Source of the DNA: VMCP01 sp964527775
Lineage (GTDB): Bacteria; Bacteroidota; Bacteroidia; NS11-12g; UBA955
Reading direction: 5' to 3'
DNA: 64,000 bases
NCBI GenBank assembly: GCA_964527775.1
Contig: CAZGQS010000002.1
Coordinates: 117,186 to 181,185, forward strand
Below are positions 1-8,160 of the stretch, piece after piece. The notes below the pieces were generated by a model. That model saw only the letters and a list, made by a program, of their open reading frames with translations. It searched no databases and had not been told where the DNA came from. Position 1 is the first letter of the stretch. The number at the start of each line of letters is the position of its first letter. The position numbers and the translations under genes were made by a program.

Positions 1-244
1 GTCTTGGAATTAAGGTGTGCTGATTTACACGGAACCTGCTTTTGTAAAAGTAGGTATATCCAAAAACTAGTTGAACTGGTTCTCCTTCTTTGATGCGTTG
101 CAAATGATTTTCAAGCATCTCAGAGGTCATGCCTTCTTGAATAGCCTCCTCAAACCAAATGTATATGCTTGAAATTTCATCTACAGAACAAATGTCAGAT
201 AGTTCTTGAAGTAAATGTTGGCGTGAAAAATGGTGAGTTTGCAT
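1..244 (-). CDS. prmC: Peptide chain release factor N5-glutamine methyltransferase, N-terminal part (cut by window edge)
   Basis: Reading the minus strand from an ATG at 244 gives 81 open codons to the window edge. The translation has the small helical N-terminal domain of PrmC/HemK followed by the conserved linker GEPVQLVFGYTYFYKSRF and the start of the LIPR motif that precedes the SAM-binding domain. PrmC methylates the glutamine of the GGQ motif of release factors 1 and 2. The catalytic NPPY motif would lie beyond the window. The ATG is five bases past the lamin-tail gene's stop, so the gene is probably the last member of the minus-strand run from panD. The family match rests only on the N-terminal third, but the GEPVQ...LIPR pattern is characteristic. 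Confidence 0.8.
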   Translation of the reverse strand, partial: MQTHHFSRQHLLQELSDICSVDEISSIYIWFEEAIQEGMTSEMLENHLQRIKEGEPVQLVFGYTYFYKSRFRVNQHTLIPR

Positions 245-248
245 GGAA

Positions 249-2681
249 TTATAAAAGGCTGACTCTATGATGTTCTAATGTAACCCCTTTGTTGGGGTTT
301 AGAATTTCAAAGGTAATAATATAATTTCCCTTCATTAATTCTTTGTTATGGCTCATAAGTGGCCATTGAATCACCCCTTCAGATGGAATAGCCGTAAACT
401 CACATACCGAAAGTATTTTTTCTCCCCAAATGCTAAAAAGTTGGATGCTTATTAAACAACCTATCTCAGGTATGTTAAGTTCAATGGGTAAATCGTAATA
501 TCCTTGGGAGTTTTTTAGAAGCCTCTTATTTGAAAGATTCGTCCATTTTTTACTCTGTGTTTTTTGTGATAATACCATGGAATTAGAAATAGTGGGACTT
601 GCACCCATATTGGAAACACATTCAAACCAAAGAAGAGGATCGTTTGAAAGTAGGTTAGGATGTGATTTTTCTATGGATGCGTTTCTCTCAATTGTTCGGT
701 TGATGGGTTTTACTTGTTCGAAGCTGCATTCATCTACAACTCCTGTAATTTGATTTACCAAGGCTAGATAGCCACCTTCTTGAGTTAAATTGGGAAATTG
801 AGGTAACCCTAACAGCGATGGAATTTTGGCAAAATCAAATTGATGAATTATAGAATGAAGATTCTCACACAACACCAAGTATTCTTTTGGCATTATTACT
901 TTTCTTTTTTGGTTTTTTAACGATATAATTTGCTTGATGTAATTGTCTTTATCGTATATCAATAAATCATAGTATTCAAGAAAAACTGGGCATTCATTGG
1001 GATTGTATATTTCAATAAAGTCGGTATTTGTGGCTGATTTGAAATAAATTTCGTTAAAGGTTAATTTTAAATTCGGTTTTGGAAATTGGGGATTTATATC
1101 AAAATGAATGTTGAGCGGCGGATGCTGATTGATTATATTTATTGACTTTGGATTTGTAGATATATCTTCAATTAATTGGTTGTGAATATTCAGTTTATGT
1201 GCAATGGAATTATCTTGAACTAGAAAGTATTCTTCAATTTCTATGGGAAATTCATCGCAGAAATTTCCATTTAATGCTCCGGGGCTGCCACCGTTGTAGG
1301 AAGCAGTTTTCCATTTGCTGTGATTTGATAATGGATTTAGATTATGGGCCTCGTATGAAAAACCACCGCTTGAAGCAAATGCTGAATGCATACTAACTTG
1401 ATAATGTGCGGAATCTAAAAGTAATCCGTTTTGGGTTGTAAGTAACAATGTACCTTCGGCATTGATAAGATTGGGGAAGTTTGGAATGCCCCAAATGCCT
1501 TGAGAAGATTGAAATTTATTGAGTGTCCAAATGCGCCAAGTATTTATTTCGTTTGTAGGTACTAGTAATACGGCTTGTTTGGGTGCAAATAGGCTATCGG
1601 GTATGGTAATTACTTTGTTATTGTATGTCAATATAATTTCAGTTGCTTGTTTATAATCGTTGGAATTGTTGTAAAGTTCAATGTACTCTGTTGTCGGAAA
1701 ACGATTTAAAGATGGCTCTGGAACTGGCATGATTTCCGATATAACAATGTCGGCTCTTTTGACAGGCGTGATTTTCTTCAATTTCAAATTGAATAACAAG
1801 GTCTCCATTGGTTCATTCCAAATGGTGTAAAATGAATCAATTAGAATATTTAAATCTAGGGTGTCTGATTTTTCTAGTTGGATAATAAGAGATTGCAGGT
1901 CTGAATTCAAAGAATGAAAGCGGTATTTATGGTTGATTTTTAAAATGCCTTTTGTGGACTTTAACAAGATTGAACCTGAAATTCTTAATTCTGTTTGGTT
2001 GAGTTGTTTCGTGGTTGTTATTAAAAATTTCCTTTTTTTGAGATTGTCAATTTGGATGTTTGATATTCGATGGGATTGAAAGGCGGTTTTACCAGATTGT
2101 TGTATACCAATAAAGAATTGTTGAATATTACTCAAAAAGAGGGGTGTTTTGAGTTCAGTGATGCGTTGGGTTGAAATATGGTAAGTGGTTACGAATAGTG
2201 AATCCTCGGTCAGCCTCAGTTGAATGCTTCCCTTAAATGCAGAAGCTGAGAATTCTTGGTTAGGGCCTGCATTAATTGGTGTTGAATTTTGAGCTGTATA
2301 GGCTTCCCAGCGGTCTTGGGTATTTCCCAATTTGATGAATTGTGTATTGCCTATAGCGTCAATGAAACCAAATTGAATAGAATTGTTTGTGGAGGTGTTT
2401 ATTTTAAGTTCTAAGTTGAATCTTACGTAAAAATCGGATGAATTTTGGGGAGGTATTTTGATTTTTAGTTGAAAATCACCCTTGTCTAATTGATTGTAAT
2501 TGGAGATAATCTGTTGATTGCTTCGAAGAAAAAAGGAGGTGTCACCCGAGTATTCAATGGGCCAATTTGAGCTGTAAACCGAATCGTGAAATTGGGCTTT
2601 TAAACAACAGCATGGAGAAAGAAATAGGCTAATAACTGCGATCTTTCCAATGAACCTTGCTAAAGAACTGAGCAAAGGCAA
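249..2681 (-). CDS. Secreted lamin-tail-domain protein, probable cell-surface protein
   Basis: About 810 residues from the suggested start. A hydrophobic stretch (IAVISLFLSPCCCLKAQ) looks like a signal peptide. Two lamin-tail (LTD-like) domains are visible: one begins DIVISEIMPVPEPSLNRF and has EYIELYN, the other has LTFNEIYF and DFIEIYNPNECPV. The C-terminus (from about LNIPEIGCLISIQLFS to GNYIITFEI) resembles the FlgD/T9SS-type Ig-like tail of secreted Bacteroidota proteins. The open frame extends upstream to 2834 (ATG at 2783), deep inside the glycosyltransferase gene. A start near the signal peptide is more credible; in-frame TTG codons at 2681 and 2675 are the only usual start codons there. 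Function unknown; a structural or adhesive surface role is inferred. Confidence 0.65.
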   Translation of the reverse strand: MPLLSSLARFIGKIAVISLFLSPCCCLKAQFHDSVYSSNWPIEYSGDTSFFLRSNQQIISNYNQLDKGDFQLKIKIPPQNSSDFYVRFNLELKINTSTNNSIQFGFIDAIGNTQFIKLGNTQDRWEAYTAQNSTPINAGPNQEFSASAFKGSIQLRLTEDSLFVTTYHISTQRITELKTPLFLSNIQQFFIGIQQSGKTAFQSHRISNIQIDNLKKRKFLITTTKQLNQTELRISGSILLKSTKGILKINHKYRFHSLNSDLQSLIIQLEKSDTLDLNILIDSFYTIWNEPMETLLFNLKLKKITPVKRADIVISEIMPVPEPSLNRFPTTEYIELYNNSNDYKQATEIILTYNNKVITIPDSLFAPKQAVLLVPTNEINTWRIWTLNKFQSSQGIWGIPNFPNLINAEGTLLLTTQNGLLLDSAHYQVSMHSAFASSGGFSYEAHNLNPLSNHSKWKTASYNGGSPGALNGNFCDEFPIEIEEYFLVQDNSIAHKLNIHNQLIEDISTNPKSINIINQHPPLNIHFDINPQFPKPNLKLTFNEIYFKSATNTDFIEIYNPNECPVFLEYYDLLIYDKDNYIKQIISLKNQKRKVIMPKEYLVLCENLHSIIHQFDFAKIPSLLGLPQFPNLTQEGGYLALVNQITGVVDECSFEQVKPINRTIERNASIEKSHPNLLSNDPLLWFECVSNMGASPTISNSMVLSQKTQSKKWTNLSNKRLLKNSQGYYDLPIELNIPEIGCLISIQLFSIWGEKILSVCEFTAIPSEGVIQWPLMSHNKELMKGNYIITFEILNPNKGVTLEHHRVSLL

Positions 2682-3744
2682 TGATTGGAATGTAGATGGT
2701 TTGAAAAACCGATGAGGCCATTTTATGTTTGATTGATGATTTTTGATGGTAAAAACTGGTGATTTTTTCCAGTAAAAAGACATCAAAAATGATTTTTGTT
2801 CCCCACATTCCTGCCAACTCCACATAATGGGCAAAGTTGAGATATAGAAGGGTAATTGTCCAAAGTAGAATAAAAAATAGGACCATTAAGATTTGCGAAT
2901 TTTGCGTATTTCTTTGGGACTGGAAGCGTGTTTTTTGAGCCCATCTTATTCGCTGATGCCATAATTCTCGCCATGTCTCAAGGACAGGTGTATACACGGA
3001 AGCATTTGGATTTGATACAGTTTCAACATTCAGATTTGCTTGGTTAAATCCTTCTATTAAGAAAATATCATCTCCGCCTGCCACTTTTAAATTTGCATTA
3101 AACGGGTTGATTTTAAGAAAACTTTTAACATGTACCAACATATTTGCAGCATTACCCATGGTTTTATTGTTTCTAGCAGATTGGTAGCTGCCTAAGGCCA
3201 TCAGAGCTGAATTTTCTAGGATTTGATAAGCTTGTAGAAAACTAGAATTACCCGTGTAAATGACCGGTCCAAATACTGCTTTCGCATCACTTTTGATGGC
3301 TTCAGTCAAGAAATTTATGGCGTTCCAATTGGTGATACAATCGGCATCGGTAACATATGCCCAGTCGGTTTGGGTTTGATGAAATGCTAAATTCAGGGCT
3401 TGTTTTTTTCCTGATTTTTCGGGGGATGTTTGGAGTACGGAAATTCGACCAGCATAGTTGATAGATCTCAAAAAGTCATGCAATAGCTGAGGTGTACTGT
3501 CAGTAGATTGATCGTCAATGAGGATGTAACGCAGATGATGGGGATTCTCAGATTCGATTTTATTTAAATTCTTCAGAAATGCAGGAAGTAAACGTTCTTC
3601 GTTTCGGATGGAGCAGATTAGGGTGATTTCAGGCAAGTGTGAATTGCTGGGCTCAGAATTAACGGCTCTATGATTTGACCGTAAAACCATCCCCCAGAAC
3701 AAAAAGTAGGGTAGGAGAAGGATTAATCCGAGCAAAAAACTCAT
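2629..3744 (-). CDS. Family 2 glycosyltransferase, membrane-anchored
   Basis: 371 residues. An N-terminal membrane segment (LLGLILLLPYFLFWGMVL) is followed by a GT-A fold: ITLICSIRNEE (nucleotide-sugar binding start), IDDQSTDST, YVTDADC (the DxD metal motif), and QRIRWAQK, a (Q/R)xxRW motif like that of processive GT2 enzymes. Hydrophobic segments follow near the C-terminus. It should transfer a sugar at the cytoplasmic face of the inner membrane; acceptor and sugar cannot be read from sequence. Its ATG overlaps the rfaE2 stop by 4 bases, so the two are translationally coupled. Proximity to rfaE2 and a flippase-like protein suggests envelope glycoconjugate synthesis, which is inference. Confidence 0.85.
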   Translation of the reverse strand: MSFLLGLILLLPYFLFWGMVLRSNHRAVNSEPSNSHLPEITLICSIRNEERLLPAFLKNLNKIESENPHHLRYILIDDQSTDSTPQLLHDFLRSINYAGRISVLQTSPEKSGKKQALNLAFHQTQTDWAYVTDADCITNWNAINFLTEAIKSDAKAVFGPVIYTGNSSFLQAYQILENSALMALGSYQSARNNKTMGNAANMLVHVKSFLKINPFNANLKVAGGDDIFLIEGFNQANLNVETVSNPNASVYTPVLETWRELWHQRIRWAQKTRFQSQRNTQNSQILMVLFFILLWTITLLYLNFAHYVELAGMWGTKIIFDVFLLEKITSFYHQKSSIKHKMASSVFQTIYIPIIAFAQFFSKVHWKDRSY

Positions 3745-4238
3745 GAATGGGACTGTAAAATTTTCTTTTCGATGGCGCTGGTTGAGTATCCGGGAAGGAA
3801 CTCAATGGTCTTTACTTGGCCACCATGTTGAATGACCCAGTCAGCACCAACTATGTTTTCAACAGTATAATCACCGCCTTTTACCAGCACATGGGGAGTG
3901 ATGATTTCAATGATTTCTTTGGGAGTATCTTCGGTGAAAACAATGACAGCGTCTACAAATGCGAACGACGCCATTACATGAGAACGTGAAAATTCGTTTT
4001 GGAGGGGTCTTGCGGGCGATTTTTCCATTCGTTTGACAGAAGCATCAGCATTTACTGCAACAATTAGAAAGTCAGCAAGTTCAGCGGTTTCAGCAAGGTA
4101 TTTTACATGTCCAGCATGAATAATATCGAAGCAACCGTTGGTAAAGACGATAGATTTACCTTGTGATTTAATTTCGTTTACTTTGGTAGTAATTTGGTCA
4201 TAGGACCAAATTTTAGATGCTGGATTCTGATTTTTCAT
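3741..4238 (-). CDS. rfaE2: D-glycero-beta-D-manno-heptose 1-phosphate adenylyltransferase
   Basis: 165 residues from the ATG at 4238 (MKNQNP...). Ten further open codons upstream are probably not used. The nucleotidyltransferase fold is clear: FTNGCFDIIHAGHVKYL contains the HxGH nucleotide-binding motif, followed by LIVAVNADASVKRMEK and the late YSTSAIEKKI motif. It matches the C-terminal (adenylyltransferase) half of HldE, as a stand-alone enzyme; no sugar-kinase half (RfaE1) is present in this window. It makes ADP-heptose for LPS inner core or other heptose-containing surface glycans. It overlaps the preceding membrane-protein gene by 26 bases and the following glycosyltransferase by 4, consistent with one operon. 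Confidence 0.9.
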   Translation of the reverse strand: MKNQNPASKIWSYDQITTKVNEIKSQGKSIVFTNGCFDIIHAGHVKYLAETAELADFLIVAVNADASVKRMEKSPARPLQNEFSRSHVMASFAFVDAVIVFTEDTPKEIIEIITPHVLVKGGDYTVENIVGADWVIQHGGQVKTIEFLPGYSTSAIEKKILQSHS

Positions 4239-5193
4239 TTGATTGCATTTCAAAGAAAAGCAATCCATAGGAAATACCGCCTAACAAGAGATGGAAAATG
4301 TTGGAAAAGGCAACGGTAAAAATACCGAATGTTTTGGCTGATTCCTGTGGAAGTCCATAAACCAGGGTAAGACCGTATGCAATGGCATACCAAACACCAG
4401 CGCCGCCTGGAACGGGAATGATGACACCAAGAGATGAAAATATAAGGATGGCTAGTGCGTTAAACAATGTGAAGTGTTGGGTCATTTCAAGTGCTTGTAA
4501 TTGGAAATAAAGGGAAACCCAATATGCAAACCAAATGCCAAAAGAATAGGTGATGAATTTGGCTTTGTTTTCAAGTTCAAAAGCACTGTTGATGCCGTGT
4601 AATAATTTTTGGATGATTCCTCCTTCCGTTTTATCTTTTTTTGCTGTGAACTTTCTCCAGAAATAGAGAGCAGTAGCAGCGATAATAAGGGCCAATAAAA
4701 TATAAGCACCATTGTTGAATAGGGGCTTAATTACATAGGGTTCAGCAAATTGATATAGTACATCAAACTGCAACATCAAGGCCAATGCGGCCATGAAAAG
4801 CATGATTACCAAGTCAATGATTCGTTCTGTGATGACCGTTCCAACGAGAGTTTCGATGGGGGCTTTTTCGCTTTTGGCAGTCAGAGCGCAGCGAACAACT
4901 TCTCCGCCTCTTGAGGTAGCGACATTTACTAAATAACCCGACATTACAGAGTAAAATGCACGTCTGTGATTGATGGGATAGCCAGCGGCTCTGCTTAGTT
5001 GATCCCAACGCGCACCTCTTAGATAATGGGCGGTGGTCATAAGTATAACAGCGAGTAAAATATAAAAATAGTTAGCGGATTTCACCGCTTTCCAAGTTTC
5101 TACCCAATTGGTTTCAACACCTATGTATATAAAAACTCCAATGGCAAATATGACCATCAGTGCTTTGGTAAATAGGTGCTTGCTAATTTTCAT
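4213..5193 (-). CDS. Flippase-like integral membrane protein (LPG synthase transmembrane / UPF0104 family)
   Basis: 326 residues with about eight hydrophobic segments. Diagnostic features are a short loop RGARWDQLSRAAG after the second segment, SGYLVNVATSRGGEVVRCALTAKSEKAP (the family's GGE/R motif), and GTVITERIIDLVIM, all typical of the lysylphosphatidylglycerol synthetase membrane-region family. It lacks the C-terminal soluble synthase domain of MprF, so it is not a full LPG synthase. Stand-alone members are thought to move lipid-linked substrates, but its substrate is unknown. It lies between panD (1-base overlap) and rfaE2 (26-base overlap), and the link to surface glycan genes makes a lipid or glycolipid translocase plausible. 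Confidence 0.85.
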   Translation of the reverse strand: MKISKHLFTKALMVIFAIGVFIYIGVETNWVETWKAVKSANYFYILLAVILMTTAHYLRGARWDQLSRAAGYPINHRRAFYSVMSGYLVNVATSRGGEVVRCALTAKSEKAPIETLVGTVITERIIDLVIMLFMAALALMLQFDVLYQFAEPYVIKPLFNNGAYILLALIIAATALYFWRKFTAKKDKTEGGIIQKLLHGINSAFELENKAKFITYSFGIWFAYWVSLYFQLQALEMTQHFTLFNALAILIFSSLGVIIPVPGGAGVWYAIAYGLTLVYGLPQESAKTFGIFTVAFSNIFHLLLGGISYGLLFFEMQSNEKSESSI

Positions 5194-5540
5194 TAGATCA
5201 ATTGGTTGTTGCGATCTGGGAAGATGTTGTTGGGCTGGTGTTTTTTTGCGTCGTCCAAAGACATTGAAACAAAGGTCATAATGATAAGTTCATCACCAAT
5301 TTGCCCTTTTCTTGCAGCGGCACCGTTCAATCCAATAATTCCAGTACCTCTTTCACCCTCAATAATATAGGTTTCAAATCTTTCACCATTATTATTGTTG
5401 ACAATTAGAACCTTTTGATTGGGTATCATACCTGCTGCATCTACTAGGTCCATATCAATAGTGATGCTTCCGGTGTAATTCAGTTCGGTTTGAGTGAGTC
5501 GAACGTTGTGTATTTTAGCTTGTAGGACTTCAATATACAT
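5193..5540 (-). CDS. panD: Aspartate 1-decarboxylase
   Basis: 115 residues from the ATG at 5540 (MYIEVLQAKIHNV), matching the family's usual length. PanD makes beta-alanine from aspartate for pantothenate and CoA. The self-cleavage site is visible as YTGSITID, where the Gly-Ser bond is cut and the serine becomes the pyruvoyl group. NNNNGERFETYIIEGERGTG and LNGAAARKGQIGDELIIM are standard. A start three codons earlier is open but would fall inside the -7 box at 5547-5554. It heads the minus-strand run and is divergent from recR across about 50 bases. Confidence 0.95.
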   Translation of the reverse strand: MYIEVLQAKIHNVRLTQTELNYTGSITIDMDLVDAAGMIPNQKVLIVNNNNGERFETYIIEGERGTGIIGLNGAAARKGQIGDELIIMTFVSMSLDDAKKHQPNNIFPDRNNQLI

Positions 5541-5546
5541 TTGGCA

Positions 5547-5554
5547 CAAAGTTA
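5547..5554 (-). promoter_or_regulatory. -7 promoter box TAACTTTG upstream of panD
   Basis: Minus-strand TAACTTTG is an exact match to the Bacteroidota -7 consensus TAnnTTTG. Only 6 bases separate it from the panD ATG, so the transcript would start at or just before the start codon. No convincing -33 TTTG at standard spacing was found. Confidence 0.5.
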
Positions 5555-5579
5555 GTTACAAATAACCTTTTGTTTGACT

Positions 5580-5587
5580 TAAATTCG
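5580..5587 (+). promoter_or_regulatory. -7-like box TAAATTCG upstream of recR
   Basis: TAAATTCG fits the TAnnTTCG variant seen repeatedly in this window and lies 5 bases before the recR ATG. With the panD box it makes a compact divergent promoter region. Confidence 0.4.
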
Positions 5588-5592
5588 CACGA

Positions 5593-6204
5593 ATGCAATT
5601 TACATCCGATATTGTTGAAAAAGCGGTTGATGCTTTATCCTCATTTCCCGGAATTGGCAAGCGCACAGCTTTGCGAATGGTGATGTATTTGCTTAAAAGA
5701 CCTGAGTTGGAAGTAGCATCTATTTCTGAAAGAATCTTAAGACTTAAAACCGATTTGAAGTTTTGCGGAAATTGCGGAACGGTAAGTGATTTTGAGTATT
5801 GTAGTATCTGTTCTGATCCTCAGAGACAAAAAGAAGTAATCTGCGTGGTGGAAGATTTTAGTGACCTGATGGCCATAGAAGCTACATCGCAATTTAAAGG
5901 AGAATACCATGTTTTAGGAGGGTTGATTTCTCCGATGGACGGAATAGGTCCTTCCGATTTAAATTTGCAATCATTATTTGAACGCATTTCTAATTCAGAA
6001 GGTGGAATATCAGAGGTGATTTTGGCGTTAAGTGCAACAGTGGAAGGCGATACAACCATGTATTACATTGCAAAAAAACTTCAAGAATTTGGAGTGACAG
6101 TGAGCAGTATAGCGCGAGGAATATCGGTGGGTGGTGAATTAGAATACGTTGATGAAATCACTTTAGGTAGGAGTTTATTGCAGCGCACTCATTATTCGGT
6201 TTAA
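5593..6204 (+). CDS. recR: Recombination mediator protein RecR
   Basis: 203 residues, the usual length. RecR with RecO (and RecF) loads RecA onto SSB-coated single-stranded DNA. Domains in order: helix-hairpin-helix (LSSFPGIGKRTALRMVMYL), a four-cysteine zinc finger (FCGNCGTVSDFEYCSICSD), a Toprim domain (EVICVVEDFSDLMAIE to LALSATVEGDTTMYYIAKKL), and the C-terminal Walker-B-like tail with ARGISVGGELEYVDEITL. All hallmark residues are present. The next gene follows by 9 bases, so recR may be transcribed with the glycosyltransferase. Confidence 0.97.
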   Translation: MQFTSDIVEKAVDALSSFPGIGKRTALRMVMYLLKRPELEVASISERILRLKTDLKFCGNCGTVSDFEYCSICSDPQRQKEVICVVEDFSDLMAIEATSQFKGEYHVLGGLISPMDGIGPSDLNLQSLFERISNSEGGISEVILALSATVEGDTTMYYIAKKLQEFGVTVSSIARGISVGGELEYVDEITLGRSLLQRTHYSV

Positions 6205-6213
6205 AGCACTTTT

Positions 6214-8160
6214 ATGAATCAACTTTCGGTAGTCATAGTCAATTACAACGTTAAGCACTTCTTAGAGCAAGTTTTATTGAGCGTAGAGGTTGCTTCAAAA
6301 GGATTGACCGTTGAAACTTGGGTGGTTGATAACAACAGTGTAGACGGAAGCATTGAAATGGTAAAAGAAAAATTTCCATGGGTGAAATTGATCGAAAATC
6401 ATGAGAATGTAGGTTTTTCAAGAGCCAATAATCAAGCGTTGCGATTGAGTAATGCTAAGTATTCTTTGTTGTTGAATCCAGATACGGTTCTTCAAGAAGA
6501 TACTTTCGTAAAGTGCATTGAATATTTAGATGCACACCCTGATGTGGGTGGACTTGGGGTAAGGATGATTGACGGAAAAGGGCAGTTTTTACCTGAAAGT
6601 AAGCGGGGGTTGCCCACTCCTACGGTTGCATTTTTTAAGATGACGGGTTTGGCCTCGTTGTTTCCAAAGTCGAGGTATTTTGGTCGTTACCACATGAAAT
6701 ATTTGTCTGAATTCGAAACCCATGAAGTTGAGATTTTAGCAGGTGCTTTCATGATGATGAGAGGAGAAACCCTAGATAAGGTGGGTTTGTTGGATGAGCA
6801 ATTTTTCATGTATGGTGAAGATATTGACTTGTCTTATCGAATCATTTTAGGGGGATATAAGAATGTTTACTTTGCTGATTCAACCATCATTCACTACAAG
6901 GGCGAAAGTACCAAGAAAAAATCGGTCAATTATGTCAAGGTATTTTACAACGCCATGGTGCTTTTTGCAAAAAAGCATTATTCAAAGCGTATGGCTGGTT
7001 GGTTTTCGTTTTGGATACAAATTGCCATTTATTTTCGGGCTTCTGTAGCTTTGATTTTTCAGAGTATTTCTAAAGTACTATTTCCAGTTATAGATTTTAT
7101 AACCATTTACTTAGGTTTTTATGGGATTGCCAAATATTGGGAGCTGTATCACAAATTTGTTCGTGGATTTTATCCTGATGAATATTATCTGGCTCATATC
7201 CCTATTTATGCTCTGGTGGCCATGGTTTCGGTGTATGTTTCAGGAGGATATGATCGTCCTTACAAGCCCTACAGATTGTTTAGGGGAGCATTGATTGGAA
7301 GTGTATTGTTGTTTGCGATCTATGGATTTTATCCCAAGGAATGGCAGTTTTCAAGGGCTATTTTGGGATTGGGTTCAGCATGGGCCGTGGGTGGCATGTT
7401 AATGATTCGGGTTGTTGCTGATTTATTGGGATGGAAGGGCAGTCAAGGAAAGAAAACGGAGAAAAGAATTCTTGTGGTAGGCGGTAAAAAAGAAGTAGAG
7501 CGCATCACCGATTTATTGAACAAGAGCGGTGTACCCCATGTTTTTTTAGGTGCTGTTACCCCTAACAGCGAGAAGCAGTCTGGATTTTTAGGTAGCTTTA
7601 GTCAGTTAGATGAGTTGGTGGAGATTTACCGAGCTAATTCAATCATTTTTAGTGGTAAAGATGTATCTGCATCTCGAATTATGGACTCAATGTCTGGTTT
7701 TTCCAAGGAACAGGTTCAACTCAAGATTGCTCCTGAGAGCAGTGAATTTATCATTGGATCTGATTCAAAGAATGAACCGGGTGAACTTTTCACTTTAGAG
7801 GTGAAATATCAACTGTCAGAGTATCATATGCTACGCAGGAAGCGAATTTTTGATGTTTTAGCGGCATTGTTATTGGTTTTAAGGGCAACTTTAGTTTTAG
7901 GATATCCACTATTTACCTCCACTCGTTGGCGGTATGTGTTTGGCAATATCCCTCAGGTGCTCTTGGGTAAAAAGACTTGGGTTAGTTACAGCGGGCAACA
8001 AAGCGCCGAGAAATTGCCTATCTTAAAATCTGGAGTAATTAGTTCAGCGGGCGTTTGGACGGGATCAGAATTTGAGGCTGATGTGAATCACTTATATGCG
8101 AAAGACTTTGATGTATGGCGTGATTTAGAAATACTATGGGATTATCTTAAGAGTCAGTGA
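6214..8160 (+). CDS. GT2 glycosyltransferase fused to a membrane / nucleotide-binding-like / sugar-transferase-like tail
   Basis: 648 residues. Residues 1 to about 235 are a rhamnosyltransferase-like GT2 domain: SVVIVNYNVKHFLEQ, VVDNNSVDGS, NVGFSRANNQA, LLNPDTVL and MYGEDIDLSYRI. Several hydrophobic segments follow (about 260-400), some resembling the membrane part of polyprenyl glycosylphosphotransferases (SGGYDRPYKPYRLFRGALIG). Around 415-525 is a Rossmann-like segment (RILVVGGKKEVERITDLLNK). The last 110 residues start with RRKRIFDVLAALLLVL, like the membrane anchor of bacterial sugar transferases, but the catalytic core motifs expected there are not seen. The GT2 part is probably active; the rest may be regulatory or scaffold. 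The histidine kinase start overlaps its stop by 4 bases. Confidence 0.82.
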   Translation: MNQLSVVIVNYNVKHFLEQVLLSVEVASKGLTVETWVVDNNSVDGSIEMVKEKFPWVKLIENHENVGFSRANNQALRLSNAKYSLLLNPDTVLQEDTFVKCIEYLDAHPDVGGLGVRMIDGKGQFLPESKRGLPTPTVAFFKMTGLASLFPKSRYFGRYHMKYLSEFETHEVEILAGAFMMMRGETLDKVGLLDEQFFMYGEDIDLSYRIILGGYKNVYFADSTIIHYKGESTKKKSVNYVKVFYNAMVLFAKKHYSKRMAGWFSFWIQIAIYFRASVALIFQSISKVLFPVIDFITIYLGFYGIAKYWELYHKFVRGFYPDEYYLAHIPIYALVAMVSVYVSGGYDRPYKPYRLFRGALIGSVLLFAIYGFYPKEWQFSRAILGLGSAWAVGGMLMIRVVADLLGWKGSQGKKTEKRILVVGGKKEVERITDLLNKSGVPHVFLGAVTPNSEKQSGFLGSFSQLDELVEIYRANSIIFSGKDVSASRIMDSMSGFSKEQVQLKIAPESSEFIIGSDSKNEPGELFTLEVKYQLSEYHMLRRKRIFDVLAALLLVLRATLVLGYPLFTSTRWRYVFGNIPQVLLGKKTWVSYSGQQSAEKLPILKSGVISSAGVWTGSEFEADVNHLYAKDFDVWRDLEILWDYLKSQ

